A DNA stretch of 64,000 nt from Monarcha castaneiventris obscurior (Eukaryota; Chordata; Aves; Passeriformes; Monarchidae): NCBI GenBank assembly GCA_026261815.1, contig JAMPIT010000437.1, forward strand, positions 434,001 through 498,000, in the 5' to 3' direction. Numbering within the stretch: the first letter of the stretch is position 1; every line of letters begins with the position of its first letter. Below are positions 1 through 10,810 of the stretch, piece after piece. A program made the position numbers and the translations under genes. Below the pieces are notes generated by a model. It was given only the letters and a program-made list of their open reading frames with translations. It was not told the origin of the DNA and ran no database searches.

Positions 1-1470
1 CATCCGAGGTTTGGGAGCACAGATTTCAGTGGGCACCTGCCTGGTGGAAGGTCACAGCTGGTTTCCAGACCCTCTTCTGCCAGTGTTTAGCTCAGGCCCC
101 TCTGTTAATTGTCACGCTGTGTCAGCAGGTTGAGAGGAACATTTCCAGCCTCCTGTATGTTCCTCTAAGCAGTTACTAAAGTGGTGGCTATTTCAGCAGC
201 TAAGAATTTATTATATTTACTTTTCCTAAAGGACCAAAGTTAATCCTGTCAACAGCGTATGTGTGTGGGGAGAGCCTTTAATGCAACAGCGTTTAATCTG
301 AGAGGTAGACAATGGCTGAGATAACACTGATTTATAGGGAAATTCAGAACTAATTGAAAACTGGTTGGGGATTAGTTCAGTTTCCAGTTAGGAAGGATGT
401 TACAGCTGTGGAAGGTATGCAACATGCCTGGTGAAGAAGATGGAGTGGGTAGAAGTTGCTAAATAAGACATACATCTCCCTGTGTGGCAGAGGCTGGTAA
501 CCCCAGAGGCAGATGTAATTCATGCACAGCAATCTACAACAGTTCTGAAAAAATCAAGGGGTATGGAGCAACCTGCTGGATTGGATTAGGCTGCTGTAAA
601 CAATGAATTTCTAAAAACAACAGTCAAGTGGTGATCGAAGTGTCTGGCATGTGTGAGAGAGCACAAAGCTGGCAGCAGAGCTGGAGGAGAAGGGATGGTT
701 GGGATAAGGGACACTGCTGTCCTGAAATAGTGACATAAATTCCAGAATTTTGGATTAGAAGGTAGCTTCTCTCGCACTATCCTATGGGATAGCCAAGGGA
801 GAGCTCTGTGAGTGCTCTGGTGAGCTGGGTGGAGAGGGATTCTCTGGATGGGGAGGCTCAGGCAGTGTTCCTTGCTCCCTTTGCCCGTTGTTGGGACTGG
901 GAAGGGTGAATGTGCCACCAAGGGGGACGTCCCTAGGTGTCCCTCTCTGGTGAGTGGTGGGGTGGGGCTGAGCCCCACGTGGCTCTGGGGCCCCCTTTGT
1001 GGGGGACACAGTCCTGCATGCTCTGCTCACCCGGACGAGGAGCATGTCCTGGGAGAAATGGCTATTGCCAACACTGTCCTCCACCAAAGTCCTGCTGGAA
1101 GCAGAGAGGCAGGGTGGTGAAACAGTGTGGGTGGCAGGAAAGTAATTACATGTGAGAGAGAGGTGAGGAGGATGGGAAGGGACTTCCCTCCATTCCTTCT
1201 CTTCCCTACTCTTGATGTGCAGCCGAGCTGACACTCAGGGCAGGAATTACTGACATACACAGTCAACAGCTCTGGGGTTTAATCCCCAAGAAAGCTGAAT
1301 TGCCCTTGGAAGCCGCCGGAGTCAGTGAGCTGCTCAGGTGTTAGCAAGTGAGTTGTTTTAGTTTAAAGTGGAGAGAATTAACCTGTGGATTGTCTTAGGC
1401 AGTTTGAGCGAGAGCCTTTTGCCCATTAAGGCTGTGCAGTGAGTATACATAGAAAATCTATTTTGCTGCA
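1..1470. other. MED12L intron, no gene seen
   Basis: No coding exon, RNA gene or clear repeat is recognised here. By synteny it should be intron of MED12L (plus strand) and the region downstream of P2RY13 (minus strand). The open frames seen on both strands are short, overlap one another and resemble no protein family I know. Confidence 0.5.
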
Positions 1471-1476
1471 TTTATT
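1471..1476 (-). terminator. Candidate poly(A) signal of P2RY13
   Basis: The minus strand reads AATAAA here, 111 bases downstream of the P2RY13 stop codon. No other evidence fixes the transcript end. Vertebrate P2RY13 transcripts can have longer 3' untranslated regions, so this may not be the only site used. Confidence 0.35.
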
Positions 1477-1586
1477 GAGTATTAATATTACTTGGTAAAT
1501 ACCCTTTTGTGTTCTTTAGCAGAAGTAAACCAAACTATTTTTCAAGTTCTCTATGAACGTGCAGAGTAGATCGTGCAGCTGCAGAA

Positions 1587-2618
1587 TCAAGACTCAGTAG
1601 GAGACACCTGTGTGTCCAGTTCAGTTTCTGGGTTTGTCTGGACCATTCTCTGAAGAGTCTTTACCCTCCTGTACAACACCTTCTCCACAAAGGGCCTGCA
1701 CAGGACCATGTAGATCAGGGGGTCCATGCAGACGTTGGTGGCTGCCAGCCACAGCGTGCTCTCTTTGGCCACGAAGAGCTGGTTCTGCAGGCGGCAGTCC
1801 ACGTGGGCACTTGTTTGGCTCAGGGTGTAGGGGACCCTGTTGAAGTGGAAGGGGGCAAAGCATAAGAAGAACACCGTAAAAATGATGAATACTTTCCCCT
1901 TGATCCGTTTTTCGCTTTTGTCGCCTTTCTTCTGTGTTTTTATGTAAGACTCATATACCTTTTTGGCAATAATTATATAAAAGATCAACATGAGGATGAG
2001 GACAGTCCAGAAGATGAACTGACAGATGTAGTTGACAGCTTCGTGCCATTTGAGTCCGAGGTAGCTCTTCAGGGAGGCACACTTCCTCACGGACTGGGGC
2101 GTCGCTGTCTTGTTGGACAAGATCATGTTGGGCAGAGAGAGAACAAGGAAGAAGAGCCAGACCAGACTTGAGAGGATCTTTGCTGAGGTCAGATTTTGCA
2201 CCCAGAACTTCCCAAAAGGTCTCACAATCTTGAGAAATCTGTCCAAAGCAATGAGCCCAAGTAGCACTATGCTAATGTACATGGTGTCATAGAATATTAC
2301 AGCTGAGAAGCGACAGACAAAGGCTTTGAGCTGCCACGGTCCCAGGCCAGAGTCTGTGAGGATTTTCAGAGGAAGCATCAGAGTCATTATAAAATCAGAA
2401 ACTAAGATATTTTTCAAGTAGACAATGAAAGTCGATGTGCTTGGAATGTGGAAGAAAGCCCAGCAAGCCAGGCTGTTGAGGGCGAGTCCCAGGAGGAAGA
2501 CGAGCGTGTACAGCACTGGGAAGAGCAGGTGGGTGATGGTGGTGTCCCGGGGGCACTGTGCAGAGGAGGGTGCTCCAGTGGTGTTACCAACAGTGCTCGT
2601 GTTTGCAGAGTCTCCCAT
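1587..2618 (-). CDS. P2RY13: P2Y purinoceptor 13 (ADP receptor)
   Basis: A 343-residue class A G-protein-coupled receptor in one uninterrupted coding exon. P2Y13 is a plasma-membrane Gi-coupled receptor for ADP, closest to P2Y12 and P2Y14. Visible features: Asn-rich N terminus with NTS and NTT glycosylation sequons; seven hydrophobic segments; DRF in place of DRY at the end of TM3; the P2Y12-group TM6 motif [15 protein letters not shown]7 with KESTLW; and DPLIY for NPxxY. The motif CRLQNQLF in the third extracellular loop is typical of P2Y13. The start chosen is the ATG at 2618. The open frame continues upstream for 47 codons, but a pyrimidine tract ending in AG at 2633-2632 marks a splice acceptor 13 bases upstream of this ATG, so the extension is intron. 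The gene lies antisense inside a MED12L intron next to P2RY12, as in other vertebrates. No truncation is seen. Confidence 0.95.
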   Translation of the reverse strand: MGDSANTSTVGNTTGAPSSAQCPRDTTITHLLFPVLYTLVFLLGLALNSLACWAFFHIPSTSTFIVYLKNILVSDFIMTLMLPLKILTDSGLGPWQLKAFVCRFSAVIFYDTMYISIVLLGLIALDRFLKIVRPFGKFWVQNLTSAKILSSLVWLFFLVLSLPNMILSNKTATPQSVRKCASLKSYLGLKWHEAVNYICQFIFWTVLILMLIFYIIIAKKVYESYIKTQKKGDKSEKRIKGKVFIIFTVFFLCFAPFHFNRVPYTLSQTSAHVDCRLQNQLFVAKESTLWLAATNVCMDPLIYMVLCRPFVEKVLYRRVKTLQRMVQTNPETELDTQVSPTES

Positions 2619-2633
2619 TGTTTGAAATAGACT

Positions 2634-5600
2634 TGGCAAAAAAGAGGGAGAGAACACAAAACATAACCTTCTGTATGTAGTATTACATGTTCCTTGCAGT
2701 GACAGCAGCTTTGCATGAATAAACACAAAACCTGAGTGTGTGTTAAACAGACCAAACAATTTCTCTTTTGATTCATGGAGAATCTAAATCTTTGCAGAAA
2801 TTTAAATTGTTTATGAGCTAACATCCACTGAAAAGCTAAAAAGGTTCATACTTTTTCTGGAGGCCTAGGGTAATGTCATAGCAGGGTATAAGAGCAGATT
2901 GCCTGGAGCACCATTGGTCTTTCCATGGAAATGTATTTTAGCACTGAATAGCAGAGCCATGGCCCAAAAGCCAGCCACTTGTGGGTAAGTGACTTCTCGT
3001 AATTCTTTCCAAGCACCCACTGTTTTCCTTTCTCAGCACAGCCTTAGACAGCATTTCCAAGACCAGATGCACACAGGTGGCTCTCAGCCATCACACCCCA
3101 TCACACCCCCTGAACGCTCCGACCGTGCAAGTACCTGGACAAACCTGCAGCAGCTGTTGCAGAGGCCTCTGTGGCTGTCCCCATCTCATCCGCTGTTCCT
3201 CTTCCAGCAGAAGCCTCGAACAAAGTATTAAGAGTGGGGAAATGTGTAGAAAGATGAGACGTTTTTCTGTTGGTGTGGTGTGTGGTTTCCTTCCTCATTT
3301 TCACGTGTCGCCTGAGTTAGTCTTATTTGCAATTGCTTTTGTCTCTTCCCTTTGCTCTGAAAGCACACCATCTTCTCCTAAATGAGAAAAGGAAACCTGA
3401 CTCTGTCCCTCAAGACAGACCTATTTTTGGGTTTGTGTGTGCATGGGACAGACCTGCTACACCTGCACTGGTAGGATGAACAAACAGAGTGTTTCCTGAC
3501 AGCGCTCCACGATAATCCTCAAATGTAGCTCCTAGCTGTTGTTTGTGTGTGAATTCCATGTTCTGGATGGCACTAGTCATTGCCAGTGTGTGACAGGAGT
3601 CTGCTCAGAGCCACCTTACAGTGGGTACCATGTGCACTAACATGCTCAGGGACTGCCCCCTCTCCCTGCAGCCTGGTATTACTGACACATGGACCTGAGC
3701 TTCACTTTGGATCTCCAGAATGGATTCCTGGTTTATTTTGGCCCATGTAGCCAGGGGATGCACTGTGCCACTTACAGCCGCTTTCTGGTCCTGGCAGGAG
3801 CTGCTGCTGCGTGGAAAGCTGTGGATTGATGATGTATTTGTTGGGTATAACGCTGGAATTCAGTGCATTTCTCTGTGAACAGAGCTGTTTGTGTAAGTTT
3901 ATTCCTGCCTGCTGATGTGGCAGCTCTGGCTCAGGGCTTGCTGCCGTGTGGGAAGTGGCTCGTGTTCAGGCTGATTCCTGGGACAGGCATGGAATGCTCC
4001 ATGAGGTGCTCAGGCTGCAGCTGTGGCAGGTAGCTTGTGCATCAGTACCTGAGACATTTTGGTTAGTGTAGGTGCTGGTGTCAGTGTTAAGCGGCTCTTG
4101 AGAGCAAACAGCCTTGAGGGTGGCTGGGATGAAGCTCACCCTCAGCACTGTCATCAGTGTGATGTGTCCCTGGCTGCCCGAGCTGCCTTCTGCTCCCCCC
4201 CGGTGACTTTGTGAGGGGGTCACAGGCCACTGCAATGCCCCAGGACTGATGTCCAAGGCACTGCCTTCCGTGTTGTCTTCCAAGCTGAGCTCTTGGTGCT
4301 GTTCCCAGCTGTCAGAGGCAGGAGGTATCAGGTACCTGTGCACACCCCATCAGTGGTGGCTCTGGGGACAGGCATGTCTGTTGTCAGGACAGCTCACCTG
4401 ACCAGGGAAAGCAGCTCCCGGGTAATTACCACTCTCTCTCCATGTATAGGTGCAAAAAATGCATGGAATGAGTACTGGGTGGGAGTGGAGCATTTGGCAC
4501 TTCCCTCCCTGGGCATTAATGAGCACTGATCTGGCCTGGGGCCTGTGGGCTGGTGGGGGAGCATGCTCCAGGGTGGCTGGACACTGTTTCCAGGGAAATC
4601 CTGGTGCCCTGAGCTCTGCAGTAGAACCTGGTTACTGATTGTATTGGCTGGAGCAGGGACCAGCATGAGCAGGGCACAAAGCAGTTTGTGGGGGGGTTAA
4701 TTCATCCCAGCGGGCAGTCAGAGATGCACAAACCCCAAGGCTGAGTGTGGCAGTAAGTGAGCAACAAGAGAGCTGCCTTTTAACTTTTTAGGAAATTGGG
4801 TTTCAGTTGTGGAAGTGCCTGGCAGGCAGGGACATGTCCCGGGAAGGGGGGACAGGTGATGGCTTTGGCAGGATGAGCTCTCGTGTGACAGTGACCCACG
4901 CTGCTCAGTTGGAGCTGTTTGCAGTGCTGATAAATTTATTCCAATAGCCCACAGTCTATTTCATGTGCAATTGTTCTGATACCTCAAAGTGTCATGTACT
5001 TGAAAATACTTACCTGTTTTTTTTCAAGTTTTCCGAATGCAAAAGGGGAAGTGGTTGAGTATTTTGTATAGTGCAAAAAGCTGCCCTTAATCATCAGTAA
5101 AGATGTTACCATGAGCCTGTCTTTCCCCAAGATCTCAGTATGATGTAAATCGAGTCTTTGTATGTTTTCTAATATAATATGTTGTTCTTTGTGAAAGCAT
5201 ACAGTTTTGTTTATTTATGTAGTAAGGGGAAGGAGTAGGGGATTTAATTCATATCAAGATAAATCTGATTATGAAATAATTTCCTCTGACATACATTAAT
5301 TATTGGTCAGTGGATTAGGAACTGCAAGCATAGAATGAGATAAGCCCAATGTTAATCTGTTACCAAAAATTTGCACAAATGGCTGCTCTACATCTGGCCT
5401 AGGTTTCTGTTTGATTGCCAGTTGCATACAAGGTGACAATTCCCTGTATTGAAAAATCACATCTGCTGTGGATTTATCTGCATTTCTCAGATCCTGTGTT
5501 GTCATGGCCTTTACTCTCCCCAAGTTTATCCATTTCTGCAAAATCTTTGCAGTTCATGATATCATCTGTAGCATTTCATGATTCTGTTTTAAGTTTTCCT

Positions 5601-5852
5601 TGCAGTTCCACCTTTAAGTTCAGACTTCTTCCCAGCAGTTCTGACAGGCATGGTTGGGGTCAGGGGAGCTCCTGTTTTGGCAAGGATGGAGGTTGGGGGG
5701 ACTCCTCTGTTATTTAAGCTTTCTAGTTTTGCAGCCAGTGGTGGGGGTTCCAGGGTGCTCAGGCTTCATCTGCAGGACTGTTTCTAAAGAAGTCGGTGAA
5801 GTTCTAGATACACTTCATGGATTTGTGCTCCTTCCACTCTGAATAAACGTGT
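2634..5852. other. Spacer between P2RY13 and P2RY12, no gene seen
   Basis: This region holds the upstream intron and promoter of P2RY13 and the 3' flank of P2RY12, all within a MED12L intron. No exon or transposon could be identified by eye. The 5' noncoding exon(s) of P2RY13 must lie upstream of 2633 on the minus strand but carry no signal I can place. Confidence 0.45.
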
Positions 5853-5936
5853 GTGGCCAGGAAGGGGCGTGTGGAGTCCTGAGTTCTAGAGTGGCCAGGA
5901 AGGGGCGTGTGGAGTCCTGAGTTCTAGAGTGGCGTC
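5853..5936. repeat. 38-bp tandem duplication across P2RY12 stop codon
   Basis: Two identical adjacent 38-base copies (5853-5890 and 5891-5928) are followed by the first bases of a third. The copy nearer the gene contains the last P2RY12 codon and its TAG stop, so the duplication probably arose from the coding end and put a second copy of this segment into the 3' untranslated region. Confidence 0.9.
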
Positions 5937-6937
5937 TCATCTGTGTCATCCCCCTCGTTCTGCTCCTTTGTCCGTGCCCCAAGCCCTGACATGTGCTTGC
6001 ACAGCATGTCCAGCAAAGATTTCCTGAATGATTTGCAAAGGAAAAAGTATATGAATGGGTCCAGGCAGGCATTGAGGGACGTCAGCCACAGCGTGGTCTC
6101 CTTCAGGTAGAACAGGGTGTTCCGAGCAGAGCAGTTGAACACATCTCTCGTTTGGCTCAAGGTGTAGGGGATTCTGGTGAAGTGGAATGGCACAAAACAA
6201 ATAAAGAACACAGCAATGATTATGAAAACCTTGAGATTGACAGTCTTCTTGGATGCCTTCCCTGTGCACCGTGTCCTTTTATAGGATTTGTACAGTTCCT
6301 TGCTGATGAGGATGTAACATACCACTATGATTGCTAAGTTAACCCAGAAGATGAGCTGGCAAATGTAGTTTACAATTTCGTGCCAGACTAAGCCAAACTC
6401 TGATTTCAGGAGAGCACACTTCCTTACGTTCTTGGGTGTTTTCTTCTTATTACTTAAAATCATGTTGGGTAATGAGAGAGCAAACATTGATACCCAGATT
6501 GCTGTGGACAGGATCTTGGCAGCTAAAAGACTCCGTGGAGTTGATGTTCTGAATGGTGAAGTGGCTTTCTGGTAGCGATCAATAGTTATCAGACCAAGAA
6601 ACAAGATGCTGATGTACATGGTGAAGTAAAACACAACCTGGGTGACCTGGCACACAAACCCTCGCAAGACCCAGGATACCAGCTTTGCATCACTGAGGAT
6701 TTTAAATGGAAAAGTCAAGATCATGAGGAAGTCAGAAATTACAGTGTTCTTGAGGAAGATGATGAAGTTGGATTTACTGGATATTTTAAAGAAGACCCAC
6801 ATTGCCAGGCCATTCATGGTGATCCCCACCAGGAACAGAAATGTGTAGAGTAAAGGGAAGATGACTTGGCTGATCCTGCTGTCGCTGGTGCAGTTGCTGT
6901 CATTCCTGGAGGAGCTGAATTGGACTGTGGCTTTCAT
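5924..6937 (-). CDS. P2RY12: P2Y purinoceptor 12 (platelet/microglial ADP receptor)
   Basis: A 337-residue class A receptor in one coding exon. P2Y12 is the Gi-coupled ADP receptor of thrombocytes/platelets and microglia. Visible features: N-terminal sequons NDS and NCT, with the N-terminal Cys expected to bond to the ECL3 Cys in FNCSARN; TM3 FVCQVT Cys (the residue hit by thienopyridine drugs in mammals) and DRYQK; TM6 [15 protein letters not shown]7 KETTLW and DPFIY; and a C terminus ending DETPL, like the mammalian EETPM tail. The start is the ATG at 6937. An in-frame GTG two codons upstream is not used as a start in vertebrates, and a splice acceptor (pyrimidine tract ending CAG) lies 23 bases upstream of the ATG, so the rest of the 5' UTR is in another exon. 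The gene is nested antisense in MED12L and is intact. Confidence 0.97.
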   Translation of the reverse strand: MKATVQFSSSRNDSNCTSDSRISQVIFPLLYTFLFLVGITMNGLAMWVFFKISSKSNFIIFLKNTVISDFLMILTFPFKILSDAKLVSWVLRGFVCQVTQVVFYFTMYISILFLGLITIDRYQKATSPFRTSTPRSLLAAKILSTAIWVSMFALSLPNMILSNKKKTPKNVRKCALLKSEFGLVWHEIVNYICQLIFWVNLAIIVVCYILISKELYKSYKRTRCTGKASKKTVNLKVFIIIAVFFICFVPFHFTRIPYTLSQTRDVFNCSARNTLFYLKETTLWLTSLNACLDPFIYFFLCKSFRKSLLDMLCKHMSGLGARTKEQNEGDDTDETPL

Positions 6938-6960
6938 TTGCACTGTGGTATTCCCTCTCC

Positions 6961-7969
6961 CTGGAGAAACAAATAGGAAAAAAAAAAAGAAATAGTGAGT
7001 TTTATCTGTTATGAGGCTTCAGCCTTTTCAGTCAGCTTGGAATTGTTGTGTTGTGAACAAATGCACTCAGCTGGTGGGGCTGAGACTTTCTCTGGTTGTG
7101 AGCTGGTTTCTTAGCCAGTGACAGCTGCAGATTCCAGGTGATGCACTATGAGCTTCTGCTTCTGTTTTCTGCAGAAAAGAGAGAGAAATGACATTTTAAG
7201 AAAGACTTAGCGTTTTACTTCCTGCCTTTGACTGACTCCCAGAGGCGCTATTTGTGAAGGGAGCAGGGATTTGTCAGATTGTGCAGCTTTTCTGCGTGCA
7301 GAGCTGCGTTCCTGTCTGCCCCTTTGGCCTAGTGTTATTCCTGTACACAGCCTTGTTTCTTAAAACTTTTAAAGCACTTGAAAGAAGTAGGGATTGTTTA
7401 CTTTGGATAAGGTTATTCCCGAAGGAAATATTTCTACCTTATGTGACTTTGTAGAGCAGTGCTTCAAGTTTTTAAACTACATACGCCAACAATGCATGAT
7501 ATATTCATTTAACTGAAAGACTAAATATAAACAGTTGCAATGAAATAAATGACAAATATTTCCGTTTCTTTGGGATGTGCAAGACAGAACTTTAGGAGTT
7601 GGGCTGCATCTTTTTTTCAATGGATTTGTATGTAGTAAGTGTCACAGAGTTTCTAAATATCTGTCTTCTATTTACTGATCTGCTGCAGAATATTGATCCA
7701 GGGGACAGCTTGGAGGGGCATCCGTTTGCATCCTCTGACTCTGTCCTTGTGGATATACATGGAATTCAAAATAGCAGATTGCATTTTCCCTTCTGTGCTT
7801 TTATACCACTCTTCAGTGATTCCCTTTGGCACTGTTTCCTCCCTGGTGACAGCCACAGGAGATGTTTTTGTGTTGGAGTCAGTTGTTTGCTACAGTTTGG
7901 GCTGCTCAGGTTTCCGCAGGTGATGATAGGGACAGGCAAAGAGACTTCACTTGTATCTGCACTTTTCAG
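6961..7969. other. P2RY12 upstream / MED12L intron
   Basis: No coding sequence is recognised. On the minus strand it is the 5' intron of P2RY12, and on the plus strand it is the end of a MED12L intron. A run of A at about 6980-6988 corresponds to the pyrimidine tract of the P2RY12 acceptor on the other strand. Confidence 0.45.
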
Positions 7970-8117
7970 GATGAATCCTCAAGCCATGAGCGTAACCAGT
8001 GCATGATTCTCCTTTATGGTGTGGGTAAGGAGTGTGATGAAGCAAGGCATCAGCTGAAGAAGATTACCAAAGACATCCTCAAAATCCTGAACGAGAAGAG
8101 CTCTGCAGAAATGGGTG
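7970..8117 (+). CDS. MED12L: MED12L exon block 1
   Basis: Follows the acceptor CTTTTCAG and is in frame from GAT. It encodes the MED12-family segment with YGVGKE and [11 protein letters not shown], which in MED12 precedes the proline-rich region. The donor is either GTGGTA after 8114 or GTAAAT after 8117; both leave one extra base (phase 1), and the second is the stronger match. Confidence 0.85.
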
Positions 8118-8693
8118 GTAAATGCTCTAACACTGCTGTTGGGTCTCTGGTAGCGAAGCTCACAGGAGCTGTGAGGTGCTCAGTACATTGTCTGGAGCCA
8201 TGCGTGTCATCCCATAATTTGGTTTTCCTGCACTTGGCAGTCACTGGGAGAGGGGCTGAGCAGAGCCCCACAGCACAGGCAGAGGCTGCTGCCCTGCCCC
8301 ATGGGGCCTTGAGATGAGCAGCGGCTGCCACCACCAGAAATCCCAGTTTTCCTTTGTAGCAACTGGCTGCAAACACTTGTGTTGGGCTAAAGCCTGGAAT
8401 GTGAGTGATCCATGTTCCTCCTGGTAGCACTGAGTGACTGCTTGAGGCTTTTCTGAGGTGTCACCTCTTCACACTGGAGTAACCTCGCAGCAGCTTTGAC
8501 AGTGCTCCATGCTCTGGTGTATCTGTCCCAGTTATAATGGGAAATTGGGGCAAGAGGGTTTGTGTAGTCATGAGTAAAACTTACTAAGATTTTTATTGTC
8601 TTTGAAATCAGTAACAATGGAAACCTGCTAGGGCTCCATTAAATATAAAATTACTGGTAATTTTATATAACCTTTTATATCTGTTCAATTGAG

Positions 8694-8807
8694 GATGAAG
8701 GGCAGAAGGCCAGGAAGAACAAACCAGAGGTGTTTCCAACCCTGGAGACCGTGTTCACAAAGCTGCAGCAGTTGTCCTATTTCGATCAACATCAGGTGAC
8801 ATCTCAG
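8694..8807 (+). CDS. MED12L: MED12L exon block 2, acceptor apparently damaged
   Basis: Open segment DEGQKARKNK...FPTLETVFTKLQ...YFDQHQVTSQ with donor CAG/GTACTG. The previous exon ends in phase 1, so two bases should precede an in-frame codon. That would place the acceptor after 8688, but those bases are CAA, not CAG. The nearest AG (8692-8693) starts the exon in the wrong phase and would give an immediate TGA. The 5' limit given is this AG. Confidence 0.75.
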
Positions 8808-8893
8808 GTACTGTGGCAAATGGTGACCTTTGGAGTGCTGCTGTACCTGAGGAGCCCTCAGTCACATCTGACTTTTGATGTTCCTTTTCCCAG

Positions 8894-9037
8894 ATCTCCA
8901 GCAATGTCCTCGAGCAGATCACTAGCTTTGCCTCAGGAACATCATACCACCTGCCCTTGGCTCACCACATCCAACTCATCTTTGATCTCATGGAGCCAGC
9001 ACTGAACATCAATGGACTTACAGACTTTGCAGTACAG
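8894..9037 (+). CDS. MED12L: MED12L exon block 3
   Basis: 48 complete codons between TTTTCCCAG and CAG/GTGAGC. It encodes [15 protein letters not shown] and [15 protein letters not shown], which closely match vertebrate MED12L. Phase 0 at both ends; no defect seen. Confidence 0.92.
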
Positions 9038-9547
9038 GTGAGCAGAGTTCATTTTGGGGAGTTATGTCAGGACAAAACTGCAGTGCATTTTCTACGAAGC
9101 CAGAAAAACCCCAAGATCTGGACTGCAAATTCCCCAAATTCAGTGCCGTGTGTTTGTATCTGTTTCCATTTCCTGTCCTCTCAAACAGAATGCCAGGCAC
9201 TTCCTCATTCTCTTGTACTGTGATAGTTGTGGAGAATCAATACATGCATTTTATTTTTAAATCTTTCAAAATTAATAGAATTCTAGATTATTTTAACACA
9301 AAGGATTTTAGGATGAGCTTTGCTGTTTTGGACTGAACCATCGAATCACTCAGTAACACATCTGACTGCCTGAAATACCGTGGATTTCTGAGGAGTAGTT
9401 CTGAGGGATGGTTTTTCTGCTTTAACCATTTATTTTGCTCCTGCTGCCCCTTGTTCTCTAGTGAATAGCGAATTGCATTTTTGTTTGCCACACAGTTTAT
9501 CCTTAATGTACTTTTTTTTTCTCCTGTTTCAGGTGCTGAGCTTGGGC

Positions 9548-9601
9548 GCTACTTTCAGTTTGTTGTTTGTGTGTGCTACTTTCAGTTTGTTGTTTGTGTG
9601 C
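9548..9601 (+). repeat. 27-bp tandem duplication at an intron end
   Basis: Two adjacent, nearly identical 27-base copies (9548-9574 and 9575-9601; unit starts GCTACTTTCAG) end ten bases before the MED12L acceptor at 9611. A second good acceptor-like site (TCCTGTTTCAG, ending 9532) lies just upstream. Confidence 0.9.
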
Positions 9602-9611
9602 GTATTCTCAG

Positions 9612-9772
9612 CTGCTGAACGAGCTGAGCGTGGTGGAGGCCGAGCTGCTGCTCAAGCTGTCCAGCCTGGCTGGGAGCTCCACGTCGGGGCTGTGGTCTGC
9701 ATTGTGGCTGTGCTGTGGCGCTGCCACCCCGCCTCCTCCTCAGCTCCGAGCAGACCGCCAAGTCTTCGAAGG
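9612..9772 (+). CDS. MED12L: MED12L exon block 4 with three compensating 1-base deletions
   Basis: Starts LLNELSVVEAELLLKLSSLAG in the family frame. Near 9693 one base is missing, and the family sequence CIVAVL continues one frame over. Two further single-base losses (near 9728-9734 and 9758-9762) bring the frame back for QVFEG just before the donor GG/GTTGGT. About 25 residues between are therefore non-homologous, although no stop is created. The exon length of 161 keeps the expected phase 2 end. Confidence 0.85.
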
Positions 9773-10193
9773 GTTGGTGGCACCTGCACCTCTCCAGAGA
9801 GTGTTTTGGTATCTCTTAAGCAGATTTAGGTTCAGGCAGCGGGAGCAGGCATCGCAGTGCTGGTGGGGAGCTGTAGGTGAGCTCAGGGGAGCAGGGAGGA
9901 TGATTTGCCTCCACAGCCTGCGCCCCACTGCCGGGGCTGGTGGGACCCCCACCTTTTGTAGCCTTGGCTGAGAAGGGGTTGTGCATCTTGATTTCCTGAC
10001 CACTGGCCCCACTCTGCCCTGGGCTCCCTGAGGCTCCTCTGCCACCGGTGACACCAAATGTCACATGAAGCCTGTCAGCCTGATGAGGGTCTGTCACGTT
10101 CCCCAGCTGACGGAGGGGTTTATGTGATCTGTGACAGTATGGGACACGTTTCTCAGGTGCATTGGAACAACCTCAGGATGGTTTTGTTTGCAG

Positions 10194-10325
10194 GTTGTGT
10201 GGGGTGGTGAAGCACGTTGTGAATCCCTCTGAGTGTTCCTCTCCAGAACGGTGCATTTTAGCTTACCTCTACGACCTGTACGTGTCCTGCAGCCACCTGA
10301 GAAGCAAGATTGGAGACCTGTTCAG
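10194..10325 (+). CDS. MED12L: MED12L exon block 5
   Basis: Between TTTGCAG and TTCAG/GTGGGT. It encodes [18 protein letters not shown] and [18 protein letters not shown], nearly identical to vertebrate MED12L. It joins block 4 in the right phase. The frame stays open through the donor into the downstream minisatellite up to 10836. Confidence 0.93.
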
Positions 10326-10480
10326 GTGGGTGGTGAAGGGATTGCTCGCACCCCTGCTCACAGACCGATGCGGGCTGCTGGGGTTTCCCTTCACTTTGCA
10401 TTCCGTGGAAATCGCCGTGGCTTTTGCAGCCTTCGTTTCACTGATGCAGCTCCTCTGCCCGTGCCGGAGCAGCGTGCGGG

Positions 10481-10810
10481 GCCGTCCCCGGCGGGTGTGC
10501 GGTCCCCGGCGGGTGTGCGGTCCCCGGAGGAGGTGCGGTCCCTGGAGGAGGTGCGGTTCCCGGAGGAGGTGCGGTCCCCGGAGGAGGTGCGGTTCCCGGA
10601 GGATGTTCTGTCCCCGGCGGGTGTTCAGTCCCCAGAGGATATTCGGTCCCCGGAGGATGTTCGGTCCCGGGTCTGTGCTGCGGGTGTTCGGTCCCTGGAG
10701 GATGTTCTGTCCCCGGAGGAGGTGCGGTCCCCGGAGGATGTTCGGTCCCTGGAGGATGTTCTGTCCCCGGAGGAGGTGCGGTCCCCGGAGGAGATGCAGT
10801 CCCAGGTGGG
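10481..10810 (+). repeat. GC-rich 18-bp minisatellite in MED12L intron
   Basis: About 18 diverged copies of an 18-base unit (consensus near CGGTCCCCGGAGGAGGTG). Because 18 is a multiple of three, frames crossing it read as hexapeptide repeats (for example VRSPEE or PRRRCG) and stay open. This explains the long open frames here, which are not genes. Confidence 0.95.

Noticed and set aside
2619..2759. 47-residue N-terminal extension of P2RY13
   Set aside because: A pyrimidine tract and AG at 2633-2632 mark a splice acceptor, and the extension lacks similarity to P2Y13. The ATG at 2618 fits the family.
6938..6943. GTG start two codons before the P2RY12 ATG
   Set aside because: Vertebrate nuclear genes start at ATG. 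The ATG at 6937 gives the normal N terminus.
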